Assembly: GCF_001544975.2 (NCBI RefSeq)
Contig: NZ_FCOG02000014.1
Span: forward strand, 1 to 64,000
DNA from: Caballeronia arationis
GTDB lineage: Bacteria > Pseudomonadota > Gammaproteobacteria > Burkholderiales > Burkholderiaceae
DNA: 64,000 nt
Direction of reading: 5' to 3'
Shown here piece by piece: positions 8,336 to 17,567 of this stretch (position 1 is its first letter; each line of letters opens with the position of its first letter). The notes under the pieces were generated by a model that ran no database searches, was not told the DNA's origin, and worked only from the letters and a program-made list of their open reading frames with translations. The translations under genes were made by a program, and so were the position numbers.

Positions 8336-8608
8336 GGCGTGAAGTCCAACGAGGGACAAACCTCCTCAGGGTAGGAAGTTGACACTAACGGACAGTGTAT
8401 AAAGGCTCACCGCGTTAGCAAAGAGCCTTTTTCAAAGAGTCGTTTTATTTGCCAATCTTTCGAGATGCAGAAACTTTGTTCGACAACGCAACGGGCAAAT
8501 GTCGAAACTGCGGTGTCTTGCTCTCGTAAATACCTAGAGTAGGATTGAGAAAGCGGTGAGGCGACAGCGCCCACGGCGCCATTGCGGGAGGGAACTCATG
8601 TCGCAAGC

Positions 8609-9091
8609 ATGCTGGTCTCGTTCGGCGCGCTCGCGCTTTTCGCTTGTGCGCAGCCGCATGAAAAGGTGGCTCCTGGCGAGGACCAGTCGACGCTGATCGC
8701 GCGTCTCGGACCGCCGCGCGAAACCTACGATTTGCAGAATGGCGGCAAGCGCCTGATGTGGCCGACCCAGCCCATGGGTTCGACGACCACGGCGGCAGAC
8801 GTCGATGCGTCGGGCAAGGTGGTGAGCGTACGCCAGGTGCTGCAGGAAACCGAGTTCTATCGCGCCGAAGTTGGAAAATGGACGCGCAATGACGTGCTCA
8901 TCAACTTCGGCAAACCCTTCGAGACAGCCTACTTCAAGCGCACGGACAGACAGGTGTGGTCGTATCGGTACATGGAGAACAACATCGACCACATGATCTA
9001 CAACTTCTCGTTCGACAATCAGGGCGTCCTGCGGGAGACGCAGAAGATGCCCGACCCAATGTACGAACGCGACCGGCGCGGCCGCTTCTAG
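8609..9091 (+). CDS. Small lipoprotein of unknown function (OmlA/SmpA-like features)
   Basis: About 160 residues. A short hydrophobic leader ends in LALFAC, a lipobox. The mature part contains LIARLGPPRETYDL and VLINFGKPFETAYFK, repeats of the type (L-x-x-F/L-G-x-P) found in SmpA/OmlA (BamE-like) folds, and ends basic (YERDRRGRF). Function unknown. The start is problematic: the good ribosome site GGGAGGG is followed at 8598 by an ATG in a different frame; the in-frame candidates are ATG 8609 (16 bases from the ribosome site) or TTG 8582 (no site). A one-base indel near the start, real or from sequencing, would explain this. It is followed convergently by nagE. Confidence 0.65.
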   Translation: MLVSFGALALFACAQPHEKVAPGEDQSTLIARLGPPRETYDLQNGGKRLMWPTQPMGSTTTAADVDASGKVVSVRQVLQETEFYRAEVGKWTRNDVLINFGKPFETAYFKRTDRQVWSYRYMENNIDHMIYNFSFDNQGVLRETQKMPDPMYERDRRGRF

Positions 9092-9116
9092 ATCCTGTCT
9101 GCGGTTTCGTTCGGGT

Positions 9117-10895
9117 TCATCGCATCGCGACTGCCAGGTTTTCCGCCCCGAGGCCGACGATCAGGTCGAACTGGCCGTTGGTGAAGGATTGCGTCGCGGG
9201 GACGCCGGCCGCCTTCAATGCGGCGGTGTCGAGCCGCGAGGCGTCGGACAGCGAGACGCGCAGGCGCGTGGCCGCAAGCGCTTCGAGGTTCGTGATGTTG
9301 GCGGCGCCACCCAGCGCCGCGCGGATCTTCTCCGCACGCTCCTTCTGATGCGTCGCGATGTGCGCGGGGGCCGCGACGTCTGTCGCGGGAGCCGTGGCTT
9401 CGGCGACAGGCGTTGCACCCGTTGGGAGGTCGGCGTCGCTGCCTGCCGACTTCAGGTATTCCTGCATGTCCGTCTTCATGTTCTCCGAAAGCGGCCCGAA
9501 GATCGCCTGCACGCCATTGCCGACCCGCACGACGCCCGCGGCGCCGAGCGCCTTGAGCCTGCCTTCGTTGACGAGCTTCGGGTCCTTCACGGAGATGCGC
9601 AGACGCGTGATGCAGGCGTCCAGGCTGGTGATGTTCGAACGGCCGCCGAAGGCGAGCACGAGGTCGCGCGAACGTCCGCCAACGCCGCCCGTGCTGACCG
9701 CCGCTGCTTCGTCTGTGTCGTCTTCGCGGCCGGGCGTCTTGAGATTGAAGCGGCTGATCACGAAGCGGAACACGCAGTAATAGATCGCGGCGTAAATCGG
9801 ACCGAGGATGAACACGTACCAGGCATGAGTCGCCTTGTTGCCGATCAGGTTGAACATCACCAGGTCGATGGCGCCTTGCGAGAAGGTGAAGCCCATGTGC
9901 ATGTTCAGGGTGTTGGCAACGAACTGCGCCGACGCCGCGAGGCACGCGTGGATGAAGTAAAGGACTGGGGCGACGAAGAGAAAGGCGAACTCGATCGGCT
10001 CGGTGATGCCGGTCAGGAATGAAGTCAACGCAGCCGAGACCATCATCCCGCCGACGGCGACCTTCTTCTCCGGCTTGGCACAGTGCCAGATTGCAATCGC
10101 CGCGGCCGGCAGGCCGAACATCTTGAACAGGAACGCGCCCGACAGGATGCCTGCGGTCGGATCGCCCGCGAAGAAGCGGGTGATGTCGCCGTGTACCGTC
10201 TTGCCGGTTGTCGGGTCGAGGAAGCTGCCCGCCTCGAAGAAGAACGGCACATTCCAGATGTGGTGCAGGCCGAACGGAATCAGGAGACGCTCGACGAAGC
10301 CATAGACCGTCGCGGCGGTGCGCGGGTCCGAGACCGCCGCCCAGTGCGAGAACGCCTTGATCGCGCCGCCGATCGGCGGCCATACGACGGACAGGATCCC
10401 GCCAAGCACGATTGCACCGATCGCCGTCACGATAGGCACGAAGCGCTTTCCCGCGAAGAAGCCGAGATAGGCAGGCAGCGAGATCCTGTAGTACCGGTTG
10501 AAGAGCCACGCCGCCAGACCGCCCGCCAGGATGCCGCCGAACACGCCGGTCTGGATGGAAGGAATGCCCATGATCATGTCGGGCTCGAGGCCCTGTGCCT
10601 TGGCGATCACCCCCAATGTTGCCGTCATGACGAGATAACCGATCGTTGCGGCGATGCCCGAGACGCCGTCGTTCTCGGTGAAGCCGAGCGCGACGCCGAT
10701 CGCGAAGATGAGCGGCAGATTGCCAAAGATCACGTCGCCCGCGTTTTTCATCAGCGCGAGCACGGTGAGTGGAACGTAGCCGTGGAAATCGGTGGCGCCG
10801 AGACCGAGCAACAGGCCGGCCACAGGGAGCACGGCGACCGGCAGCATCAGTGATTTGCCGACTTTCTGCAAGACTCCGAACGCATGCGTGAACAT
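9117..10895 (-). CDS. nagE: N-acetylglucosamine-type PTS permease EIICB with duplicated IIB domain
   Basis: A 592-residue protein. Residues 1-~375 form the glucose-superfamily IIC membrane domain ([49 protein letters not shown]). A first IIB domain (~400-480) has the phospho-Cys in [11 protein letters not shown] (about Cys428). A second IIB-like domain (~515-592) has [12 protein letters not shown], with Ala at the Cys position (about 541). The system would import GlcNAc as the 6-phosphate. It starts 22 bases after the EIIA-HPr-EI fusion gene, with AGGAGA before ATG 10895, so the two form an operon that supplies the whole phosphorelay. nagA and nagB are not adjacent. Substrate is inferred from family resemblance. 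Confidence 0.88.
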   Translation of the reverse strand: MFTHAFGVLQKVGKSLMLPVAVLPVAGLLLGLGATDFHGYVPLTVLALMKNAGDVIFGNLPLIFAIGVALGFTENDGVSGIAATIGYLVMTATLGVIAKAQGLEPDMIMGIPSIQTGVFGGILAGGLAAWLFNRYYRISLPAYLGFFAGKRFVPIVTAIGAIVLGGILSVVWPPIGGAIKAFSHWAAVSDPRTAATVYGFVERLLIPFGLHHIWNVPFFFEAGSFLDPTTGKTVHGDITRFFAGDPTAGILSGAFLFKMFGLPAAAIAIWHCAKPEKKVAVGGMMVSAALTSFLTGITEPIEFAFLFVAPVLYFIHACLAASAQFVANTLNMHMGFTFSQGAIDLVMFNLIGNKATHAWYVFILGPIYAAIYYCVFRFVISRFNLKTPGREDDTDEAAAVSTGGVGGRSRDLVLAFGGRSNITSLDACITRLRISVKDPKLVNEGRLKALGAAGVVRVGNGVQAIFGPLSENMKTDMQEYLKSAGSDADLPTGATPVAEATAPATDVAAPAHIATHQKERAEKIRAALGGAANITNLEALAATRLRVSLSDASRLDTAALKAAGVPATQSFTNGQFDLIVGLGAENLAVAMR

Positions 10896-10917
10896 GGAAC
10901 GTCTCCTGGTGAAGCGC

Positions 10918-13455
10918 TTATTCTGCGAAGGGAGCGAGAAGGGCGCGGACTTCGGCGGCGGTGCCGAGCTGCAGCACCTCGCCGGCCAGCTTGCGCGCTT
11001 CGTCCATCGTCAGCCGCGCAAGCTGGGCCTTGATCGAGCCGACCGCGGGAACGCTCACCGAAAGCTCGTCGATGCCGAGGCCCACGAGCACGGGCACGGC
11101 CATCGCATCCGAGGCGATGCCGCCACAGACGCCCACCCATTTGCCGTGCTTGTGCGCGCCATCGACCGTCATGCCGATGAGCCGCAGCACCGCGGGGTGG
11201 AGCGCATCGGCTTGCTTGGCGAGCTTCGGATGCCCGCGGTCCATCGCGAGCGTGTATTGCGTCAGGTCATTGGTCCCGATCGAGAAGAAATCGACTTCGC
11301 GTGCGAGCGGCTCGGCGATCAGCGCGGCCGCCGGCACTTCGATCATCACGCCGACCTTGACGCTGTCCGCGCGATCGCCGGCTTCTTCGGAAAGGATCTT
11401 CCTGGCCGCCCGCACTTCTTCGATCGTGGTAATCATCGGGAACATCACGTGCAGGTTGCCGATGGGTGCCGCCCGCAAGATCGCGCGCAGTTGCGTGCGG
11501 AAGATATCGGGACGGTCGAGGCTCACGCGCACGCCGCGCAGGCCGAGGAAGGGGTTGTCCTCCCGGGGCAGCGGCAGGTAGGAGAGCGGCTTGTCTCCGC
11601 CGACGTCGAGCGTGCGGACCACGAGCGTACGTTCGCGGCCGAGCGCTTCGGCCACCGCGCAATATTCAGCGGCCTGTTCGTCTTCGGACGGCGCGGTGTC
11701 GCGGTCGTCGAACAGGAACTCCGAACGCAGGAGGCCCACGCCTTCCGCGCCGGCCGCAACCGCATCGCGCGCTTCCTGCGCGTTGCGGATGTTCGCGACG
11801 ACTTCGACACGGTGACCGTCGGCCGTCATGGCGACCTTGCTCGCGGCGAGCTTCTCGTCTTCGCGCTTGGCCGTCTGGCGCCTGATGCGTTCGTGCGCTT
11901 TCTCGAGTTCCCCGGCGCTCGGGTTGCGCCGCAAGCTGCCACGCGAGCCGTCGAGCACGACGGGTGTGCCGTTCGCGAGTTGCAGCGCATCCTCGTCGAT
12001 GCCGCAGATGGCCGGGATGCCGAGCGAGCGCGCGAGGATCGCGACGTGGCTCGTGGCGCCGCCGGTCGTCGTACAGAAGCCGAGCACCTTGCTGCGATCC
12101 AGCGAGGCGGTGTCGGACGGCGAGAGTTCCTCGGCGATCAGAATCGACTCGTCCGGCACGTCGATCCGCGCCTCTTTCACGCCGGCAAGCAGCCCCAGCA
12201 CGCGGCGGCCGACGTCGCGGATATCGCCGGCGCGTTCGCGCAGCAGCGGGTTGTCGAGCTTCTCGAGCATGGCCGCCTGCTGCTGGAATGCGTCGCGCCA
12301 CGCGAAGCCCGCGCTCTTGCCTTCGCTGATGCTGCGGATCGCCATGTCGTTCAGGTCAGGGTCTTCGAGCAGTTCGAGGTGCGCGTCGAGGATCTGCGCC
12401 TTGGAGGGATCGGTGAGCCTGGCCTTGAGCGCTTCGATTTGCTGACGCGCATCGTGGCGGGCCGAGTCGAAGAGCGCACGTTCTCGCTGCGGCGATTCGC
12501 CCGCTTCCCTGACGTCGATGACTTCCTGCCGGAACTGCACGACCTTGCCGACGGCGAGCCCGGGCGAGGCCGATACGCCGGTCAGTTCGTTGGCATCGGC
12601 AGGAGCCGTGCGCGTGTCGGCGGCGGGTGAAGCCGCTGCCGCGCCCGGTGCGGGAGCGGGTGCGTCGCCGGGTTTTTCGCCCGAACCTGCCGCGAGCAAG
12701 CGCGCGAGCGCGCCAGCGGCTTCGGCCGCATCGGGACCGGCAGCCTGGACACGCACCTTGTCGCCGAAGTTCGTCGCGAGCCCCATAAGCGACACGACCG
12801 ACTTGGCGTTCGCGCTGTCGCTGCCGCGCAGCAGGCGGATGTCGGACTTGTACTTCTTCGCTTCGACCGCGAGCACCGCGGCGGGCCGCGCATGCAGGCC
12901 TGCGGGATTCGGCAGGGTGACTTCGTCGGAGAGGATTGCGCCGGTCGCCCCTGTCGTCTCTTCCTCGACCGCACCGCCGACGAGCTCGACGGACAGCGCA
13001 GCATCGGTGCCTGCGGTGACGAGCCCCTTCGCCGGCACATAGCGCGTCACGAGATCGCCGTTTGCAATCACCATCTGCGTCAGCAGGCTCGCCGCCCTGG
13101 CGCCGACGACGAGCGGATCGAAGCGGATCAGCGGCTGGCCCGTAGCGACGATATCGCCTTCCTTGACCAGCGGAGTGAATCCTTCGCCGCGCAACATCAC
13201 CGTATCGAGCCCGATGTGCAGCAACACTTCGAGCCCGTTATCGCCCGTGATGGTCACGGCGTGGCCCGCGCGATGCAGTTGCGTGACTTTGCCGGGAAGA
13301 GGGGCGAGCAGTTCGTCCGAGGTCGGGTCGATCGAAACACCGTCGCCGACCATTTTCTGCGCGAACACTGGGTCCGGTACGGTATCCAGCGGCACCATGA
13401 CACCCGAGAGTGGCGCCGTCAAATCGATGCGTGCTGGACGCTGAGGAGCTTTCAT
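10918..13455 (-). CDS. nagF: EIIA-HPr-EI fusion, PTS multiphosphoryl transfer protein
   Basis: An 845-residue protein carrying all soluble PTS parts. EIIA of the glucose type at ~10-150 has phospho-His80 in [11 protein letters not shown]. HPr at ~175-260 has His188 in [10 protein letters not shown] and a Ser-type [13 protein letters not shown] segment. An Ala/Pro-rich linker (~262-290) leads to Enzyme I: His470 in [14 protein letters not shown], the PEP-binding signature [18 protein letters not shown], and GVCGGIASD with the catalytic Cys. PEP phosphate would pass EI, HPr, EIIA and then NagE. ATG 13455 was chosen because AGGAG lies 8 bases upstream and the EIIA domain starts right after; an upstream in-frame extension is not family-like. 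Confidence 0.92.
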   Translation of the reverse strand: MKAPQRPARIDLTAPLSGVMVPLDTVPDPVFAQKMVGDGVSIDPTSDELLAPLPGKVTQLHRAGHAVTITGDNGLEVLLHIGLDTVMLRGEGFTPLVKEGDIVATGQPLIRFDPLVVGARAASLLTQMVIANGDLVTRYVPAKGLVTAGTDAALSVELVGGAVEEETTGATGAILSDEVTLPNPAGLHARPAAVLAVEAKKYKSDIRLLRGSDSANAKSVVSLMGLATNFGDKVRVQAAGPDAAEAAGALARLLAAGSGEKPGDAPAPAPGAAAASPAADTRTAPADANELTGVSASPGLAVGKVVQFRQEVIDVREAGESPQRERALFDSARHDARQQIEALKARLTDPSKAQILDAHLELLEDPDLNDMAIRSISEGKSAGFAWRDAFQQQAAMLEKLDNPLLRERAGDIRDVGRRVLGLLAGVKEARIDVPDESILIAEELSPSDTASLDRSKVLGFCTTTGGATSHVAILARSLGIPAICGIDEDALQLANGTPVVLDGSRGSLRRNPSAGELEKAHERIRRQTAKREDEKLAASKVAMTADGHRVEVVANIRNAQEARDAVAAGAEGVGLLRSEFLFDDRDTAPSEDEQAAEYCAVAEALGRERTLVVRTLDVGGDKPLSYLPLPREDNPFLGLRGVRVSLDRPDIFRTQLRAILRAAPIGNLHVMFPMITTIEEVRAARKILSEEAGDRADSVKVGVMIEVPAAALIAEPLAREVDFFSIGTNDLTQYTLAMDRGHPKLAKQADALHPAVLRLIGMTVDGAHKHGKWVGVCGGIASDAMAVPVLVGLGIDELSVSVPAVGSIKAQLARLTMDEARKLAGEVLQLGTAAEVRALLAPFAE

Positions 13456-14025
13456 CTCGACGACTCCTTTTGTTTGTCGCTCGGCTGATGGATTTGATCT
13501 GAGCGGCGAGCCCAGGGTTATGTTCAGGATTGACTGGTCTGAAGTTAAACCCTGTGCGAGCCGGACGCCGCGTTTCAATGGAGGTGAACCGACGTAGCTG
13601 AATCATAGGCAACGACTTTGCGATTCGCTGCCAAAAATAGTGCAGACGCGTCGTTTTGCGGGCCGTTTTCGAACTGGTCGAAGCGGTTCGAAGAGCGACG
13701 CTGCAACAATCGGCCTGCGACCCTCGGTTATCGCAACAACAAGACCGAAGTCGGCTCAAATGCAAAGACAGGTTGCGCGAAGATGCTGCTCCGGAGAAAC
13801 ACGTACTCCGTAGGCATCTCGCTCCCGTGACCTTGGACCAAGGTCCAATACCTGTCGACGTGCGCCAGGCCTATTCTTGACCTGACGTGTTTTGTAGAGA
13901 TTCACATGACAACGTCCACGGCCGCTTGGCGGCTGTTGTCCGTTCGGCTGATTTGCACGAGACGTGGGCGGCAATCTCCGGTGCGCAAGGACCGAATCGG
14001 CCGCATTTCAATCGAGGAGACTCTC
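13456..14025. other. Divergent intergenic region between PTS operon and SYLF gene
   Basis: About 570 bases without a supported gene. It carries the promoter side of the PTS operon (minus strand), including an octamer ACTGGTCT at 13533-13540 that equals one half of the DasR/NagR-type GntR operator; the other half is not conserved. It also carries the strong palindrome at 13829-13845 and a weaker inverted repeat at 13909-13941 (GACAAC...GTTGTC enclosing CCGCTTGGCGG). Confidence 0.5.
13829..13845. promoter_or_regulatory. Perfect 17-bp palindrome, operator-like
   Basis: GACCTTGGACCAAGGTC has two 8-base arms around a single central A. A second overlapping repeat (TTGGACC-AA-GGTCCAA, 13833-13848) extends it on the right. 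Length and odd centre resemble operators of MerR-type or other dimeric regulators. It lies ~180 bases before the SYLF gene and ~375 bases before the PTS operon. Which gene it controls is unknown. Confidence 0.5.
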
Positions 14026-14595
14026 ATGAAGCGTCGTACCTTCTTTTCGCTGACCGCCATCGCCCTGGCCAGTTCGCTGGCCGCTTGCAACACGGCTTCG
14101 ACTCCGACGGAAGCGACCAACAAGCGCCGTGAAATCGATACCGGCGTCGATGCCGCCCTCAGCAAACTGTACAGCTCGACGCCAGGCGCGCAGGCGCAGG
14201 GCGCCAAGGCCAAGGGCATTCTCGTCTTTCCGTCGGTGATCGCTGCAGGTCTGGTGGTCGGCGGCGAATATGGCGAAGGCGCGTTGCGCGTCGGAGGCTC
14301 GTCGATCGGCTATTACAAGACGAGTACCGCATCGTTCGGCTTGCAGATCGGCGCGCAGTCCAAGGCCGTGATCCTCATGTTCATGACCGACGACGCGCTG
14401 ACCAAATTCCGGACGAGCGACAAGGGCTGGACCGCCGGCGTGGATGGCTCGGTAGCGGTGGCTAAGACCGGTGCCAACGGTGCGCTCGACACCGCAACGA
14501 CGAATTCACCGATCGTGGGCTTTGTGGTGACCAACTCCGGCCTGATGGCCAACCTCAGCTTCGAAGGCACCAAGGTCAGCAAGCTCGATATCTGA
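14026..14595 (+). CDS. SYLF-domain lipoprotein (YSC84-like)
   Basis: A 189-residue protein with a signal peptide and lipobox SLAAC (Cys21). The mature part matches the bacterial SYLF/Ysc84 pattern: AKGILVFPSVIAAGLVVGGEYGEGALRV, SIGYYKTSTASFGLQIGAQSK and VILMFMTDDALTKF. In eukaryotes this domain binds phosphoinositides; in bacteria the role is not defined, but such proteins are usually envelope-anchored and often stress-associated. The start ATG has GAGGAGA at 7 bases upstream. It stands alone, with 293 bases before the next gene, which contain no supported feature. Confidence 0.87.
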   Translation: MKRRTFFSLTAIALASSLAACNTASTPTEATNKRREIDTGVDAALSKLYSSTPGAQAQGAKAKGILVFPSVIAAGLVVGGEYGEGALRVGGSSIGYYKTSTASFGLQIGAQSKAVILMFMTDDALTKFRTSDKGWTAGVDGSVAVAKTGANGALDTATTNSPIVGFVVTNSGLMANLSFEGTKVSKLDI

Positions 14596-14888
14596 TATCG
14601 GGCCACGGCGCATGACCATCGAGGCGTAGTTCGGGCGCGTGCGCACGCAGGTCGATAGCCCTTCCCGGGAACTGGCGTGAGGTTCAGCAATTTCCCTGGG
14701 ATGGACGCCATCGTCATGTGGGCGCGCCCGGCACTGGCCCGGCCATAGACATCGGTGCAAGGCCCCGAGCGGACGAAGCACGTTCGCAAGGGGGCCGGGT
14801 CGAGGGCGCGTACACGGAGGCGATGGTTATGCACGTGCGCTGGATTGCCGCGTGCAGATCCTCGAGGTGACCTGCCGGGAGAAAAATC

Positions 14889-15998
14889 ATGCTGCTCACA
14901 CCGACTAGCCGACGGGTGTTGTCCAGGGAACTGCTCGATGTTCTGATCCGTGCGGGGCTCGTTGTTGTTCTCGCCATGTTCTGTTTCAGGATCTTCGCCC
15001 CGTTCCTGAACCTCATGGTCTGGGCGTTGATCCTCGCGATCACGCTGTATCCGCTTCAAGTCAGACTCCGGCCTGTGTTCGCCAACAAGGACGGTCTGAC
15101 CGCTACGCTCATCGTGCTCATCGCGTTTGTCGTGATTCTCGTGCCGACCTATCTGCTGGGCGTCGCGGTGGCCGAATCGATAGACCATGCGAAGGACATC
15201 TTCCAAAGCGGCAGCTTCCGCGTTCCACCGCCTGCCGAGTCCGTGGCCAGCTGGCCGCTGGTCGGCCCGAAGGTGTACGGTTTCTGGCAGCAGGCATCGA
15301 CGGATATCACCGGTCTTGCGCAGAAGTTCACTCCACAACTCAAGGATGCCGGTCTCGCTCTGCTCGGAACGATTACCGGTCTCGGCGCGGGGCTGCTGCT
15401 GTTCTTCGCGGCCCTGATTGTCGCCGGCATACTCATGGCGTTTGGCGACTTGGGCCACAAAAGCGCAGTGGAGATCGCCTCGCGCATCTTCGGACCGGAA
15501 AACGGCTCGCAGATCGCCGATCTTTGCACGGCCACCATTCGCGCGGTCGCTCAGGGCGTGGTCGGGATCGCGTTCATCCAGATGCTGCTCATAGGTGTCG
15601 CGTTCATCGTCATGGGCATTCCGGGCGCGGGTCTGCTGGCGCTCGCGGTGCTGCTGATCGGCATCATGCAGTTGCCCGCCACGCTGATCACCGTGCCCGT
15701 GATTGCCTTCGTGATCGTCACGGAAGGCGTGAGCGTAATCACGATCATCTTCTCGATCTATGTGTTCGTCGCGGGGCTTGCCGATAACGTGCTCAAGCCC
15801 TTGATGCTGGGCCGCGGCGTTGCGGTACCCATGCCCGTGGTGCTGATCGGCGCGATCGGGGGCATGGTGACGGGCGGCGTGATCGGTCTCTTCATCGGAC
15901 CCGTGATGCTGGCAGTCGGGTATCAGCTGTTCTGGCGATGGGTGAGAGACCAGTACCAGCCGCCCCCCGACGAGCTCCAGGAACAAAAGCAGTCTTGA
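14889..15998 (+). CDS. AI-2E family transporter (PerM-like membrane protein)
   Basis: A 369-residue polytopic membrane protein. An N-terminal block of two to three helices (LVVVLAMFCFRIFAPFLNLMVWALILAITLYP) contains the family mark FLNLMVWALILAI, followed by a large soluble loop and a C-terminal helix bundle ending with NVLKPLMLGRGV and GLFIGPVMLAVGYQLF, both typical of AI-2E/PerM proteins (usually 350-390 residues). Family members export or release small molecules or act in stress adaptation; substrates vary and AI-2 is not a safe guess. Start ATG follows GGGAG. It begins a plus-strand run; the efflux outer-membrane gene starts 18 bases after its stop, so these are probably one operon. Confidence 0.88.
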   Translation: MLLTPTSRRVLSRELLDVLIRAGLVVVLAMFCFRIFAPFLNLMVWALILAITLYPLQVRLRPVFANKDGLTATLIVLIAFVVILVPTYLLGVAVAESIDHAKDIFQSGSFRVPPPAESVASWPLVGPKVYGFWQQASTDITGLAQKFTPQLKDAGLALLGTITGLGAGLLLFFAALIVAGILMAFGDLGHKSAVEIASRIFGPENGSQIADLCTATIRAVAQGVVGIAFIQMLLIGVAFIVMGIPGAGLLALAVLLIGIMQLPATLITVPVIAFVIVTEGVSVITIIFSIYVFVAGLADNVLKPLMLGRGVAVPMPVVLIGAIGGMVTGGVIGLFIGPVMLAVGYQLFWRWVRDQYQPPPDELQEQKQS

Positions 15999-16016
15999 AG
16001 CTGCGGGGACGGTTCC

Positions 16017-17567
16017 GTGTCGCCTTTCATGCGCTCGTACGGGATGGCGATACTGCTTGGCGCAGGCTGCCTGAGCGGATGCATGCGGGTGGGTCCGGAC
16101 TTTCAGCCTCCGCATGAGAGCTTGAGCGAGCACTGGAGCAGCGAATCCATCGCGCGGGTCACGCAACAGGCAGCGCAGCCCGACGTGCGGCAGTGGTGGC
16201 AGATTTTCAGCGACGGAAACCTCGAGCGCCTGATCGCGCAAGCCGATGCCAACAATGGCGATGTGAAGATCGCCGGCCTGCGTGTCATCGAAGCCCGTGC
16301 GCAACTGGGCATCGCGCTCGCGGGACGCTACCCTCAGGTGCAGCAGGCCAACGCTGACGTGTTTTACGGGGCGCGCAAGCGTTCGGATGGATTCAATACC
16401 CGCTCGGGCGGTTACTGGCAGTACGGTGCGGGCTTGAGCATCGGATGGGAGCTCGACTTCTGGGGGCGTTTCAGCCGCGCGATCGAGTCGGCCGACGCCG
16501 GGTTCTTCGCCGCGCAAGCCAACCGCGATGCGGCGTTGGTGCTGTTGCACGCGCAGGTCGCCGATACGTATTTCACGCTGCGCACGGCCGAGGCGCGCCT
16601 GCGCATTGCGCGCGAGAACGCTCAGTTGCAAAAGCGCAGCTTCGAGATTGCGCAGAAGCTCTTCAAGAGCGGCGAGACCGATGAACTGGATCTCCAGCAG
16701 GCAAAGACGCAGTACCTGGGCACACTGAGCAGCATCCCCGAGTTCGAAAGCCAGATCGTGCTCGCGCATCATGCGCTGTCCGTGCTGATCGGGCGACCGC
16801 CCGGCCCGCTGCCGGAACTCGACGTGCAGTCCGGGAAGGAAGGCGTCGTCCCGCTGGTGGACCATGTGGTGTTGCAGGATGTGCCGGCGGATCTGCTGTT
16901 GCGTCGCCCCGACGTTCGCGCCGCCGAGTATCAGATGGCCGCGCAGTCGGCACTCATCGGCGTGGCGAAAGCCGATCTCTATCCGTCCGTCTCGTTGCTG
17001 GGCTCGCTCGTATGGAGCGCGAGTTCGCTGACCGGCTCACCGAACACGCTGGCCCTGGTTGCTGGCCCGAGCGTCACATGGAACATTTTCGATCACGGGC
17101 GAATCACCAACAACGTGCGCGTGCAGGACGCCCGACTGCAGCAGCTGACCGTCGTCTACCAGAACACCGTGCGCTCAGCGGCCCGCGAGGCCGACGACGC
17201 CGCCACGGCGCTGATCGCCGCATTGCAGCGAGACACTATCCTGAACGACGCGCAAGGGGCCGCGCGGCGCTCGCTCACGCTCGCCAACACGATCTACAGG
17301 GAAGGGTACTCGGACTTCCAGCGGGTCCTGGACGCGCAGCGTGCACTCTTCGCGCAACAGGACAACTACGTCGTCAACCGCAGCAACGCGGTGGGCGGTC
17401 TGATTGCGCTCTACAAGGCTCTCGGCGGAGGCTGGTATTCGGAACAGCCGCTCGTCGATTCCGCGACGCGCCGGCAGATGCAGCAACGCACCGACTGGGG
17501 CGACTTGCTGGACGAGCCGAATGCTCCGTCCGCCACCAGCAGCCCGTCTGAAGAATCGTCCCCATGA
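16017..17567 (+). CDS. Outer-membrane efflux lipoprotein, NodT/OprM family
   Basis: A 516-residue RND/EmrA-type outer-membrane factor. The leader ends LSGC (Cys22), then MRVGPDFQPP, the standard start of NodT-family proteins. Two outer-membrane-efflux domains follow (~60-265 and ~290-470), with typical segments such as QVADTYFTLR, LLRRPDVRAAEYQM and the C-terminal YREGYSDFQRVLDAQRALFAQQD. It forms the trimeric channel of a tripartite exporter. GTG 16017 is used; ATG 16029 four codons later is possible. Its stop overlaps the adaptor gene start by 4 bases (ATGA). Confidence 0.92.
   Translation: MSPFMRSYGMAILLGAGCLSGCMRVGPDFQPPHESLSEHWSSESIARVTQQAAQPDVRQWWQIFSDGNLERLIAQADANNGDVKIAGLRVIEARAQLGIALAGRYPQVQQANADVFYGARKRSDGFNTRSGGYWQYGAGLSIGWELDFWGRFSRAIESADAGFFAAQANRDAALVLLHAQVADTYFTLRTAEARLRIARENAQLQKRSFEIAQKLFKSGETDELDLQQAKTQYLGTLSSIPEFESQIVLAHHALSVLIGRPPGPLPELDVQSGKEGVVPLVDHVVLQDVPADLLLRRPDVRAAEYQMAAQSALIGVAKADLYPSVSLLGSLVWSASSLTGSPNTLALVAGPSVTWNIFDHGRITNNVRVQDARLQQLTVVYQNTVRSAAREADDAATALIAALQRDTILNDAQGAARRSLTLANTIYREGYSDFQRVLDAQRALFAQQDNYVVNRSNAVGGLIALYKALGGGWYSEQPLVDSATRRQMQQRTDWGDLLDEPNAPSATSSPSEESSP

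Noticed and set aside
10792-12630. 612-codon plus-strand frame opposite the PTS genes
   Set aside because: Antisense shadow; the minus-strand genes carry all conserved PTS motifs.
13533-13548. NagR/DasR-type operator in front of the PTS operon
   Set aside because: Only one half (ACTGGTCT) matches; the opposite half is not conserved, so no operator feature was called.
14313-16865. 850-codon minus-strand frame across the SYLF, AI-2E and efflux genes
   Set aside because: Spans several genuine plus-strand genes and has the His/Arg/Asp-rich composition of an antisense frame.
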